Of a DNA stretch of 64,000 nt, positions 19,557 through 29,980 are shown piece after piece. The DNA lies in the NCBI GenBank assembly GCA_946902985.2, contig OX336393.1:50839348-50903347 (forward strand), in the 5' to 3' direction. The notes under the pieces were generated by a model. It was not told the origin of the DNA. It saw only the letters and a program-made list of their open reading frames with translations, and ran no database searches. Positions within the stretch are counted from its first letter, which is position 1, and each line of letters starts with the position of its first letter. The position numbers were made by a program, and so were the translations under genes. Source of the stretch: Meconema thalassinum (Eukaryota > Arthropoda > Insecta > Orthoptera > Tettigoniidae).

Positions 19557-22130
19557 CATTTTCCAACTACCCCGAGCCGAGAAAAAGTTACCTTACATAA
19601 ATGATAACAACTTTCGTTCCTGAACACACAAAATTTTAAAATTAATAAACCAGTTATACAACATTCCAATGTATATTTTGTTAAAATTTGGATTCGATCT
19701 GATGACTGGTTTGTGAGATAATAATTCTTAAATGTGACGCATGGTTGAAACACGCTTTAAAACGGGCACGTTTTGTGTTTCAACTGCGATAAAAAATATT
19801 AAAATATGAATTAAAAATTCCAAACCTACATGAACTAACGTAAAATAGAACAACGAAAATGATGATGTTATAGGATTTTATGTAGGTCTATTGGTTACTT
19901 CACAAACAACATTCAAACTCGAGTGCACATAATATTTAGGTCGACAGTAGGTGATGCAACTACAAGAAATTATTGCAATTTTAATTGCTTCAACAATAAC
20001 AGGTTTGTAGCGATTTTACAATTAAGAAGTATTTTTTTAAACAATTTGAAGGTCTTAGACCTATGACAAAAACACTTAAGACCCTGACAAGGGTTTTTGA
20101 ACAATGCATACAATTAAGAGGTCTGGGACCTGTAATAACAATAATAAAACGTTATACATTTTGGGTGGATATTTCGTTTAGAAATATATAAATATTTCTT
20201 TAGATTGGTTAGGTAGAATTCCAAGGTTTTATTAGAATGCCTTGGTAGTAAAGGGAAAGGAACTTTAAACATATGATTTTATATTCCTGGGTGCAGCAGG
20301 AGAAAAAATAAATGATTAAATGGTGGATTTATAACCACTTAGATTATTGAAACAGTAATTAAGGGAAGTTAAATTCAAATTGGAAAGGTAACGTTAGTGA
20401 AGCCTTGATTACATAAGATAGATACAAACATTGTAACAATTGGGAAATAACGAATTCAAAAATCCTCTACGCAGCAGGAAACCGCAAGGGCGTAATAAAG
20501 TGTGGATTTATAACCACATGGAGTATTTATGCGGTAATTACAAAATGCAATACATGAAAAAGGGGAGGGAGCCTATTTATAGACTAAGACTCATTGAGTT
20601 GCAAGAAATTGTTTAAATTACACTAAGTTGTTAGTAATGGAAAATGGGGATTCGGGAAGTATGGGATTATAAGTCTGGCCAATACATACACTTTTCGTAG
20701 CACAAACCGTTTGTAGAACATGAGAGAAATGTCACTATTGCGGTTTATAGTTCAATTTGAATTAGCAGTAATTTGTATTTGTAGAGTAGTTTTTCGCTGT
20801 TTTGAGTTTATTGCACATAGAAGTTTCTAAAGTTGTAATCCTAGTTGAATGAGGAAAGTAGAAATCCCACGAAGATAGTAAAGTTATGTTTTCAGACAGC
20901 TATTAGTTTAGAAAAAATCCCTCGATGTAGGGAAGGTATCCCCTTTATTTCGTACAAGAAGTACTAGATTTCATGACTTTCAAATGGCAAACATAGTTAG
21001 CTTAAGAAAGATAAGAAATTCCCACGAAGGGCAGTTGGAAGATTGCACAATATTGCGAAAATTCAAATACTGCCTTTAGCTTCATTAAGAGCTTCTAAAC
21101 TGTTTAAAAACCTTTAAAAATATGGTTTAAAATCACCGTAGAATGTTACTTATCTTTCATTGTAGAGCAGATGATCTTTCCAGCTAACCGTTATACAAAC
21201 TTTTACGACATGGCGTCGATTTCAAACTACCTCATGGGTAAAGGAGATATGCCTACTGACGAGAGGACTGAACTTTCACCGAGCCTCACTTGAATAGAAG
21301 TGAGTGAGGAATTCAAACACTCCGTTAGCCAGTGCAGCAAGGGGGAGGGAGGGGGACAACAAAATAAGATATACAGAGTAGGAAACATAATAAAAATGAA
21401 AGTATACACTATAAAACTTCGATACATAGAATAAAAGTCTTCATGGAGCTTGTAGATGACAACAAGAATGCCATCTTCTTGCATGGATTGAATTAATTCT
21501 TGGAATTGCAAGGTCCAAAGCTTCAACAGGTTACGCATGGAGAGCTATTGAGAGGCTACATGGAAAATAACCATCTGAAACAGACTTTCAAAAAGAATAA
21601 GCAAGCGTTCAAAGAACCAGTAATACATGAAAGGTCGCTGCTGGTGACTGGAAATGTGTAATGTAATGGATGTGGTACATCATAGGGGATTTCGATAGAA
21701 TGAGGTTTCAGGCACAAGGTGTAATAACAAAGGAAAGTGAGGGAAGAGACCAAAATGTTAAAACTTAGATTTTAATTTTATTTATTTATTATAAAGCAAA
21801 TATATTGCAAGGAATGAATACTTTCCAAGAAATTGCCTTAAAATCGACAATAAAAAACAATAACAATTAAACATTACTCGTTTCTACAGGAAACGTAAAT
21901 TGCTTGCAAGCTGTGACTCCCTATAAAGGATTAAATTCAAAATTATTGAATAAAAAGAGCATAATAAAATAACCTACAAAGAGTAGAATTAAAACTTGGT
22001 ACTCTTATTACGAAAGGAATCCGGGTAGCGTGTTTGAACAGGAATGGTTACCACCTTTTCTGATGTGTGATACAGGAAGTATCGAATCCCTTTAAGCATC
22101 TTCCAAAGGTAGACCGGCTACTTGAAGACA
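19557..22130. other. Unassigned AT-rich DNA
   Basis: I recognise no gene or repeat family. A roughly 70-bp motif with GTGGATTTATAACCAC occurs twice in direct order (about 20295-20360 and 20470-20535). The remainder shows only short A- and T-runs, with stop codons dense in all frames. Confidence 0.6.
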
Positions 22131-22720
22131 TCAGCAGCTGGAGGTAGTTTAGTTCGCCCGCTCGGGGCTTGTGCGAGGTCAGTCAGGCATGCTCCAGGGT
22201 TCCAGGTTCGGACCCAGAGTTGATGATGGTAGATTCTCCTTATAAAAAGAGACCAGCAAAGAGGAGTCTCTTGATAGTAACTCCCTCGGCTGGTGAAGTT
22301 ATGTCCTTATAACCAAGACTTGCAGAATAGATCCGTATTGAAGATTTGGCCTAAGTGAAGGCCGATGAGTTTGGACTGCCCGGGCAGGCAGGCAGGTCCT
22401 GAAGAGAGAGATGTTGGTGGCGGCGAAGAGCCTCCAGCTACAAGAAGTACCCCGAGAGGGCAATAACCCCAGCCGGTGCGTAGAGATGAGTGGTGACCAG
22501 CGGAGAAGAGTCGATCCAGGAGGCCCAAAGGCCAGCTGTTCTATAGTCGGTATGACGTCATAGGAAGGTGGCGAACGAAAGCTGGAGGGAGAAGCCAGCA
22601 GCCAATCGGCGCATAGCACATCGCACGAAGCCAGAGTAATGTGACAGCTCAGCTTAGGACAATCGTGATATTGAGAAAGAGAGACGTGCACTAAAACATA
22701 CTTCCAAAAAGGTAAGTAAT
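22131..22720 (+). other. GC-richer island with TATA-like box and splice-donor-like site
   Basis: This stretch is clearly less AT-rich than its surroundings. TATAAAAAG lies at 22241-22249 and AAG|GTAAGT, a strong match to the splice-donor consensus, at about 22709-22717. Together they could be the promoter and a non-coding first exon of a gene or an LTR. The minus strand is open over 22299-22859 but shows no recognisable domain. No coding claim is made. Confidence 0.25.
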
Positions 22721-23456
22721 TGTAACAAGAGTAATTGAACACATAAATACAACTGATACAAAAGTTGTATGTAATGAAAATAAATACATAAGACCGCGTT
22801 CTCACTGCAATTGCGGGAGAAGTAGAAAAATGGGGCAGAATAATGAACAAATGTTTCAAACCGAATGGGAAAAAAAACTTACAAAAACTATTCGCAAAAG
22901 CGAACAGTGTCTGCGAGAAGGGAAATAAAATAACTAATTAAAAGAAAGAAAAGCAAAGAGCAGTGACTGCTGATTCTAACGAAACGTATATTCCATGGAA
23001 TATTCCAACACCCAGGAATACCAAACATAGTTATGGAAGGAAGAGTCGAGGACAAGAACTGTAGGGGTTGACCAAGGTTAGAAAATGTTACACAGATTGA
23101 CTCGGATGTAGGGTGTAGTAGTTAACCTACTGTCGTCCTTCCTGTAGCAATCTCCTACTCCGTATTGTTTCTGATATGTTTTCTATTTTTCGATATATTT
23201 CATCATTACTTCTTAATTTCCAGAACTAAGCAGTTTTTAAATGATCGAGTATTTTGCGTATATTATTTTTCTTTCTACTACTTCTAATTTATCCAATGTG
23301 TAGTTCAGTACCAGACATTCAGGGATTCCGATTTGACTACAGTGTTGTTGTGCTGTATTTTAAGATCTTTAGACACACACTTTTTGTTGTAGGTATTCCT
23401 AGTCATGTCATACGCTCTTTCCATCTTTCGTATTCTTTATTCTACAGCAGATTTTT
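22721..23456. other. Unassigned DNA
   Basis: No gene, known repeat or structured motif was found. T-rich stretches follow 23200. Confidence 0.55.
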
Positions 23457-23462
23457 CAAAAC

Positions 23463-23547
<85 letters not shown>
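23457..23547. repeat. (ATT)n(AT)n microsatellite, probable tail of SINE-d
   Basis: About 13 ATT/TTA units are followed by about 22 TA units. It lies at the 3' side of the SINE-d tail remnant (23548-23579, minus sense), so it is probably the expanded SINE tail. Confidence 0.8.
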
Positions 23548-23549
<2 letters not shown>

Positions 23550-23579
23550 AGTCGTTTACCCTCCAGGTTGGTGGAACCT
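23548..23579 (-). mobile_element. SINE-d 3' remnant, left of the foldback
   Basis: In minus sense it reads GGTTCCACC then AACCTGGAGGG and an AT tail. It continues the SINE-d body that breaks off at 26379. The last ten bases (GGTGGAACCT at 23570-23579) are the left copy of the foldback target duplication. Confidence 0.75.
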
Positions 23580-23599
23580 AGGGCTGGCATGCGAAATTA

Positions 23600-24060
23600 A
23601 ATTCATGGCTGTGGGGGCGAATATAATTTAATTTCGCCGTGAGCGCGATATTCGGGAGCGAAATGATAATGATTGTCGGCGCGTAATTAAATCAATGCGA
23701 AACTTAATTCGAAGCGAAATTAATTTCGTTCCGGACTTTTAATTTCGCTCCCGGCGCGAAATTAATTTAGTTCCAGACTTATAATTTCGCTCCCGGCGCG
23801 AAATTAATTTCGTTCCACACTTTTAATTTCGCTCCCGGCGCGAAATTAATTTCGTTCCACACTTTTAATTTCGCTCCAGGCGCGATATTAATTCCGTTCC
23901 AAACTTATAATTTCGCTCCCGGTGCGAAATTTATTTAGTTCCAGACTTATAATTTCGCTCCCGGCGCGAAATAAAATTCGTTACAGACTATTAATTTCGC
24001 TCCCGAGGCGAAATAAAATTCCCAAACGGCATTAAGTTTCGCTCTCCGACGTGTATTTAA
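23600..24060. repeat. Left foldback arm: 42-bp tandem units
   Basis: Unit starts (AATTTCGCTC) at 23741, 23783, 23825 and 23867 are exactly 42 bp apart. Each unit is itself partly palindromic around CTCCCGGCGCG. The outer units are more diverged. Confidence 0.85.
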
Positions 24061-24139
24061 AATGCATGAAACATTTAATTTCGTTGTTGAAATTAAAATA
24101 CAGTATATTAGTTTGGAGTTAAATAATGTTCTGTACGAT

Positions 24140-24490
24140 GTTCAATGTCCTGACGTCTGTCTGTTAGGTAGTCAGCCCGAAGGCTGGTTGGATCCTCAAA
24201 AAGTACCGCCGGTAGGTTATGTGGGTAGATACCCACAAAAACTCAAGGCAGCGCTATAGTGAGGCGTACTAGACAAGAAGAGGAGTGAGGTAGTTTGCCA
24301 TTGCTTTCCTCACTGAGTCAGAACAGCAGTACTAACCCTATGAGTAGAACCTTTCACAGCATCCACAGGCACTGACTGTGCCCTGAATGTCATTACTAAG
24401 CACCACCCATACCTCAGTTGCTTCCATATAATCACAGCCATGTTTAAGACTGAGACAGCGGTGAAAAGCCATATTTTACTCTAGCCTGTG
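24140..24490 (+). mobile_element. Unclassified short interspersed repeat inside the foldback
   Basis: The segment includes CCCGAAGGCTGGTTGGATCC, GTGAGGTAGTTTGCC and TTGCTTTCCTCACTGAGTCA. I have the impression of having met this repeat in orthopteran DNA, from memory only. No box A/box B pair is clear, and I see no ORF. Confidence 0.4.
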
Positions 24491-24508
24491 CCAACAGTCA
24501 AATGCAAA

Positions 24509-25300
24509 TGGGTCGTCAAGTTACAAAACTCGGTTAATCAACTTGTGAATAAGGATCATTTTCATGAGAAACGTTTCTCTGGACTTTGCCTTACGTACCT
24601 TTTGTGTTTGCTTTGTGCTTTTGCTTTTGAATTTGACTTATTGCTTTTCTTTCTTGGTTTTGTGTTTGTGTTCTGCTTTTGCTATTTTGAATTTTGATTT
24701 ATGTTATATGTTTTTTGTTCTCTGCTTTTGCTTTTGTTTTTGAATTTTGCTTTTTGCTTCGTCTTTTTTGTTTTTGTTTTGTGTTTGTTTTCTGCTTTTG
24801 CTTTTTTGAATTTTGCTTTTTGCTTTATGTTTCTTGTTTTATGATTTTGCTTTTGTTTTTTGTGTTCTGCTTATCTTTCTGCTTCGTCTTTTTTTTGTTT
24901 TTTTTGTTTTGTTTTGTGTTTGTCTTCTGCTTTTGCTGTTTTTGAATTTTGCTTTCTGCTTTGTGTTTCTTTTTTATTCTGCTTTTGCTTTTGTGTTTGA
25001 ATTTTGCATTTTACTTCGTGTTTTGTGTTTTTGGTTTTGTATTTGTTTTCTGGGAAATCAAAATAAAACAAAATAAACAAAACAAAATAAAAAGAAAAAC
25101 AAAATAAAACAAATAAAACAAGACAATTTAAAACAAAATAAAACGAAATAAAGTAAAACAAAAAATTAAACAAAACAAAATAAAGCAAAATAAAATAAAA
25201 CAAAATAAAATGAGGTAAAAAATAAAATAATTAAATAAATAATTTTACGACATGATCCTTATTCACAAGTGGATTGAACGATTTTTGCAACTGGGCGACT
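24509..25300. repeat. Inner foldback with low-complexity T-rich and A-rich arms
   Basis: About 48 bp at 24509-24558 (ending CTTGTGAATAAGGATCAT) matches the complement of 25250-25298. Between them 24590-25050 is T-rich (TTTTGCTTTTG-like units) and 25055-25235 is A-rich (AAAATAAAAC-like units), so the low-complexity arms are also mirror images. It is a hairpin nested inside the larger foldback. Open frames here are low-complexity artefacts. Confidence 0.65.
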
Positions 25301-25800
25301 CAAATGTACTGCACGGGGTCGTTGGGATGAGGGACATGGCTACCTGGGAGGCTTGTCGTAGTATAGTATCTATGTGTGCAGTATATGCATCGACCGTCGT
25401 CTGGTTATCCAGTGGGAGATGGTCCGCACGGAGGTGATTGTTGACGTAGGCGCGGTATTCCTGCCAGTTTGCTGTGCAGGCATTCTGGACCATCCTGGGA
25501 GGTGGTAGTCGGGGAAGAGGGAAGTTGAGTAAAACGGGGGCATGATCACCTCCTTTGAGTGGCTGGACAGACACGTCAAACAGATGGAGGAGGGAGTTAC
25601 GAGCAATGACTGCGTCGGGGTGGTATTGGAGGAAGGACGGGTAGATTCTGGGAGAGGGACGAGGGTGGCGTCGATGTGACGTAGGTAGATGTCTAGGCAA
25701 TAAAGTTCTAGGGCCGAACGGGAATGAAGGTTGAGGTCGGCCATTAGAATTACATGGGGGAAGACTTCAGACACGTGAGTAATGCAGTCTTTGGGGATGG
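25300..25800 (-). pseudogene. LINE-g endonuclease fragment captured in the foldback
   Basis: A piece of an EEP endonuclease from an I/Jockey-like LINE. 25370-25774 has VILMADLNLHS, the counterpart of the GDFN motif, and a frameshift leads to 25263-25700 with GGDHAPVLLNF, the SDH motif. Neither the catalytic Glu region nor RT is present. It lies inside the foldback, so it was captured before or after that element formed. Confidence 0.7.
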
Positions 25801-25864
25801 GGTGGTAGGGACGAATCTAGATGGTGGCTAGGTGTAGGACGCGGGAACAAATAAGGCTTTCGGG

Positions 25865-26369
25865 GAAGAAAAGAAACAGATTTCATTTCAGAAACAAAAT
25901 TATATGTCCATGCATTTTAATTTCAGGCCGGAGGGGGGACTAAATGCCGGGAACGAAATTGATGGTCGTTAACAAATTTTATTTCGCGCCAGGAGCGAAA
26001 TTAAAAGTCTGTAACGAATTTCATTTAGCGCCGGGAGCTAAATTAAAAGTCCGTAATGAATTTAATTCCGCGCCAGGAGCGAAATTAAAAGTCTGTAACA
26101 AATTTCATTTAGCGCCGGGAGCTAAATTAAAAGTCCGTAATGAATTTAATTCCGTGCCAGGAGCGAAATTAAAAGTCTGTAACGAATTTCATTTCGCGCC
26201 AGGAGCTAAATTAAAAGTCCGTAATGAATATAATTTCGCGCCAGGAGCGAAATTAAAAGTCTGTAACAAATATAATTTCGCGCCAGGAGCGAAATGTTAT
26301 TCCATTGAACAATTTCATTTCGCGACGCTAAATTAAATTGATAATGCATTTCGTTTCGCATGCAGCCCT
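25865..26369. repeat. Right foldback arm: 42-bp tandem units, inverted
   Basis: Units AAATTAAAAGTC start at 25998 and 26040 (42 bp), continuing to about 26300. They are the complement of the left-arm units. Because 42 is divisible by three, a 130-codon frame with a repeating APGAKLKV pattern is open (25944-26336). I regard it as an effect of the repeat, not a gene. Confidence 0.85.
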
Positions 26370-26826
26370 GGTGGAACCCACGGACTCAGCGAGGGAACTC
26401 ACCACTACCGCCTCTACGGGCAGTGTTCTAGAGCTGGGAACATCGAATCGGAAGGGATACAACTGGTGAGGTGGGATTGGCACCTCGCCCAGGCGGCCTC
26501 ACCTGCAAAGCGAACAGGGGCCTCATGAGGGAAGGTAAGGGATGGTGAGGATGGATAGGCAAGGAAGAGGGAAGGAGGCAGCCGTGGCCTTGAAGAAGGT
26601 ACCATCCCAGCATTTGCCCGAAGACGAAGTGGGAAACCACGGAAAACCACTTCGAGGATGGCTGAGGGGGAATCGAACCCCCTCTACTCATTTGGGCAAC
26701 CCGAGGGTGAGTAGACCCCGTTCCAGTCCTCGTACCACTCTTCAAATTTCGTGGCAGAGCCGGGAATCGAACCCAGGACCTTCGGGGCGGCAGCTAACCA
26801 TGCTGACCGCTACGCTACGGAGGCGA
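26370..26826 (-). mobile_element. SINE-d, tRNA-derived, head and body
   Basis: Reading leftwards from 26826, box A is GTAGCGTAGCGGTCAGCATG and box B GGTTCGATTCCC (about 26763-26774), followed by a body with a second GGTTCGATTCCCCC near 26672. It continues past the foldback into 23548-23579. Related body segments occur near 39990-40060 and 40268-40545. The total SINE length is about 480 bp plus tail. Confidence 0.8.

Positions 26827-26867
<41 letters not shown>
26827..26867. repeat. (ATT)n microsatellite
   Basis: About 13 ATT units lie between two SINEs. It probably belongs to the target or to the tail of the neighbouring SINE-e insertion. Confidence 0.85.
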
Positions 26868-27235
26868 GCTTGCCACGGTGGGTGAGTGGTTATAGTGTCG
26901 GACTACCAACCCCAAGATTGCAGGTTCGCCCCTGGCCATGGTAAGTGATTTTTGAAGGCGACAAAAATCACGATACTCATGTCATACGTTGTTGGCATGT
27001 TAAAGAACCCATTTGAATTCCGTAGGCCGTGTTCAATGGCAAAATTAATCTCGGGATTTTCCGCCAACACAAAGTTCCTCCATTCTCTACTTGAAAGCGC
27101 TGTAGTGTCAAGGAGTTTAGATATCTAACCTCCTTGACTTTCATAGCGTTCAAAGGAACGACTAAATTCGACATGCAAGCTACCCTCTGGGTGTCAATTA
27201 ACAAAGTTTGCACCAGGCACCCGAGGCCATACGAC
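26868..27235 (+). mobile_element. SINE-e, tRNA-derived
   Basis: Head GGGTGAGTGGTTATAG (box A) and AGGTTCGCCCC (box B, near 26930), then a body of about 300 bp ending in an ATT tail (27236-27301). (ATT)n on both sides fits insertion into an ATT tract. It differs in head and body from the other SINEs here. Confidence 0.72.
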
Positions 27236-27301
27236 ATTATTATTATTATTATTATTATTATCATTATTATTATTATTATCATTATTATTATTATTATTAT
27301 T
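27236..27301. repeat. (ATT)n tail of SINE-e
   Basis: About 20 ATT units, two of them mutated to ATC, directly follow the SINE body. Confidence 0.85.
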
Positions 27302-28199
27302 GGAGGCATCAGGGCAATAACAATTTACCTTCAACTAGTTCATAGCATGTGTTTGTATTTTCCGTAAATATCTAAGCAACAAAAGAAACAAGACTGTGAG
27401 CACTTTTCCACGCGACTTGTGTTATTTGATGATACCTATGGCTGTTGTAAAGAATGCGAGTTGCAAGGGCCAACTGGTGCAGTGGAAGTTAAGCAGAATT
27501 TATTCCGATTGCGATGGCATTGTTCAGCAGGAAGCCAACAAAATGAAGGGGGTGCGAGGGAAATAGTGACCCACGTGACCGGGATAAGTAACCCCGCCTT
27601 TCTTTCCTTGTCACGGTTAAAAAGGGCGAATGTTCCATCCATTCTCCGTGTTTACGAGCTGGGAAGGGGTAAGAATGTGCCCCCAGTATCCAGCTCCTGA
27701 GAACAGCCACCCATATATTGCAAGCATTACAGGAAGTGCAGTCTTGTTTACTTGCAAGTTTTAATAACGCATAAACTAGTTGTTCCGTTAAGAACAAACA
27801 AAGTCAATATTATTCTTTTCTCCTTGTCTGTCTCACCACACAATTCCCCTACCAGTTAAATATATTTTCCTTGTGGACTGAATAACGTTTGTTTTATGAC
27901 CTGAAGTGTATTATTTTAGAATATAGGATAAAACCTTAATTTACCAGAGTATTTATATCTACATACTGGCACATTTTGTATTGATTAACAGAATATATTT
28001 GCATATTGTTTTATAAACTTTCTCAACGAATGCCAGTTTAATATTTCGCACGGCCACCATATCATGATATATTATTTCAGTAGTATAGATCCCTCCTGCG
28101 GCGCTCACAAGCGACCGATCGTGACAAATGACCATTCAAATGAAAGAGAATAGACATTAGCAGTGACGAATAGCACTCAAATTTCATAAATATCAAGAA
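27302..28199. other. Unassigned DNA
   Basis: No recognised gene or repeat. A less AT-rich block at 27430-27720 is open on both strands for up to 100 codons without a recognisable domain. Confidence 0.5.
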
Positions 28200-28580
28200 T
28201 TTCTTTAAGAATTTACTTTAAAAAATGTACGAAGTGTGCGATTTGCAGACACTGTTGCTGTAGGAGAATTCGCTCCACAATTGCTGTCCACTTCACATTT
28301 TGGCTGCTGTGACGCCTGTTTCATGTCATTTTAACATTCTAAGATCTTTCCTTTATCATTTTGCATGGATTTCGGAAACAGTAAATCAAAGGAATGAGTA
28401 CCCAAATCGTATAATTTCATAAATATCGAATAACCGGTGAGCGTTACGGCTAAGCTGTCAATCAATGGACGTGCGTGATTTGCAAATACTGTTGCTGAAG
28501 GAAAATACTCGACATCATTGGTTGTTCAGTTCGCATTTTGGCCGTAGGGACGCATGGTTCATATCCAAACTATACACGCG
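28200..28580 (+). repeat. Diverged direct duplication, two copies of about 105 bp
   Basis: 28228-28325 and 28462-28560 share GTGCGATTTGCA, ACTGTTGCTG.AGGA and TTCGCATTTTGGC.G with many substitutions and the same order. They may be two modules of an older repeat. No coding sense was found. Confidence 0.5.
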
Positions 28581-29289
28581 AGATTTCTCGCACGGGTCCG
28601 CTAACATAAATTATTTATGTTGTCGACATCCCTTTTTCCCAAGTAATTTAATGGGTACAATAATAAATAAGATATCACTGGATATAGCCTATATTTTGAC
28701 TGGCTTCTGACGTATAACAATCAATAAAACGTTTTATTAGTTTGAAAATGTGTTTAATTAAGGTATCACACCACAGGCAATGCACTCACAAATAGAGAAC
28801 TTGGCCTTTATCTCACCCACTGCCAGCTGGATCGCATCGTATGGCTGCATAAAGACTGTCCACTCATAGCATAGGTCTATGCGAGTCCTTTACAAGTTTA
28901 ATGGCAGCACCAGCTGCACGACGTCACGTGTGTTTCATGATAATAATTAAATATCTCCCTTAAAACATTGTTTTACGTCCGTCGATCTTGCTAGTTGAGT
29001 CCTTAACCTGATAATAATCCTCGGTATTTTGCCGCTAGGTTGCAGCACCAACAGCAAACATACAACACGTGTCTAAGGGATGGAGACAGCCAGGGAGTAC
29101 AATTTCAGCTGGCAGTGATCAGTTAATAGCTATCATAAACCGTGTGGAATATTTCCCAATATTATGTTATCTCTACTCGAAGCAAAAATGGTAATGCTGT
29201 TTACGAGGAACTACGAGGATGATGAAGAAATGAATGGTGAAGACGTCACAAATATTGAGTCCCCGTGCCATGGGAATGGATGTTTGGAA
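28581..29289. other. Unassigned DNA
   Basis: No gene or family recognised. 29164-29349 is open on the plus strand, but its second half is the SINE-like head at 29290-29373. Confidence 0.5.
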
Positions 29290-29373
29290 ACTAAAACCCC
29301 CAAGGACCAGCCACGAATCGAACGTGGATACCTACTGGGCAAAGCCTAACATGGTAACCACTTAGCCATAGTG
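29290..29373 (-). mobile_element. SINE-f, tRNA-like fragment
   Basis: In minus sense it reads TATGGCTAAGTGGTTACCAT (box A-like) then CGTTCGATTCGTGG (box B-like). Its 5' end abuts the SINE-a inserted at 29382, so it is a partial SINE rather than a functional tRNA gene. Confidence 0.55.
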
Positions 29374-29381
29374 ACGATGGT

Positions 29382-29806
29382 TGGTTGGTTCCTCAGTTTA
29401 GGGGCTGCGACAACGCGGTCATGTAGCCCTGTGTACTTCGGGTATGTGTAGAATCTGTCTGATAACCGGTGTTAATTGTGATGACTGTATTAGTGTGTGT
29501 TATCTGTTTTTTAATTCAAGTAAGGACTGCAGACTTTGAATTTTTCAAATAGTTCCTACTTTTGCCGCCAAACGCCACCGTCAACGACTACTAGTTCAGA
29601 GCTTAGCTACTAGACGCCACCGCAGTCGGCTCCTGGCAACGAACTTTGGAATCTAAGAACGTTGTTTACATTCTTAACTTATATATAATTTAGCTTTACG
29701 CAGGTGTAATTAGTGGAAGGTTCTTTAACATGCCATAAATCTATGACATGGTACCGTGCGCCGGCTTTACTTCCCCTCCGAAGTAAGGCATACTGAGGGA
29801 TTCTTA
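29382..29806 (-). mobile_element. SINE-a, 5'-truncated, with TSD
   Basis: The tail (GGTTGGTTGG) is at the left and the conserved GGGCTGCGACAACGCGG lies at about 29402. It is truncated before its tRNA-like head. The 8-bp duplication ACGATGGT lies at 29374-29381 and 29807-29814. Confidence 0.85.
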
Positions 29807-29980
29807 ACGATGGTGTCGATACCTTTGCTTTAGTGAAATTTAGTATAGGTCAACAAAACTAAATTTATGTCTACCCCTTATTATTGGGGATGAGATGCGA
29901 TGAAATTCCACGTGGCTGATGGTTTCTACGGCCGAATGCCCTTCCTGACGCCAACCTCACGAGAAGAATGAGAGATGAAT

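Larger units (their letters stand above)
23580..26369. mobile_element. Foldback element with 42-bp-repeat inverted arms, inserted in SINE-d
   Basis: A 2790-bp element has inverted termini AGGGCTGGCATGCGAAA (left) and AGGGCTGCATGCGAAAC (right, complement), flanked by GGTGGAACCT (23570-23579) and GGTGGAACCC (26370-26379). Each arm is a 42-bp tandem array in mirror orientation. This design, with about 9-10 bp of target duplication, resembles Drosophila Foldback elements; whether the two are related is not known. The middle (24061-25864) holds other repeats and no transposase that I recognise, so it is non-autonomous. Confidence 0.82.

Noticed and set aside
19688..19712. Possible hammerhead core (TCTGATGACTGG)
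   Set aside because: No GAAA and no helix II follow within a workable distance.
24488..25203. Phe/Cys-rich open frames that look like membrane proteins
   Set aside because: They come from TTTTG/TTTGC low-complexity DNA; composition alone explains them.
25944..26336. 130-codon open frame with repeating APGAKLKV pattern
   Set aside because: It lies exactly on the 42-bp right arm of the foldback. 42 is a multiple of three, so any stop-free unit gives a long frame; the mirror arm has none comparable.
29290..29373. Possible tRNA gene
   Set aside because: Only box-like motifs are present. No full cloverleaf could be drawn, and it is cut by a SINE insertion. The same applies to 1121-1200 and 26760-26826.
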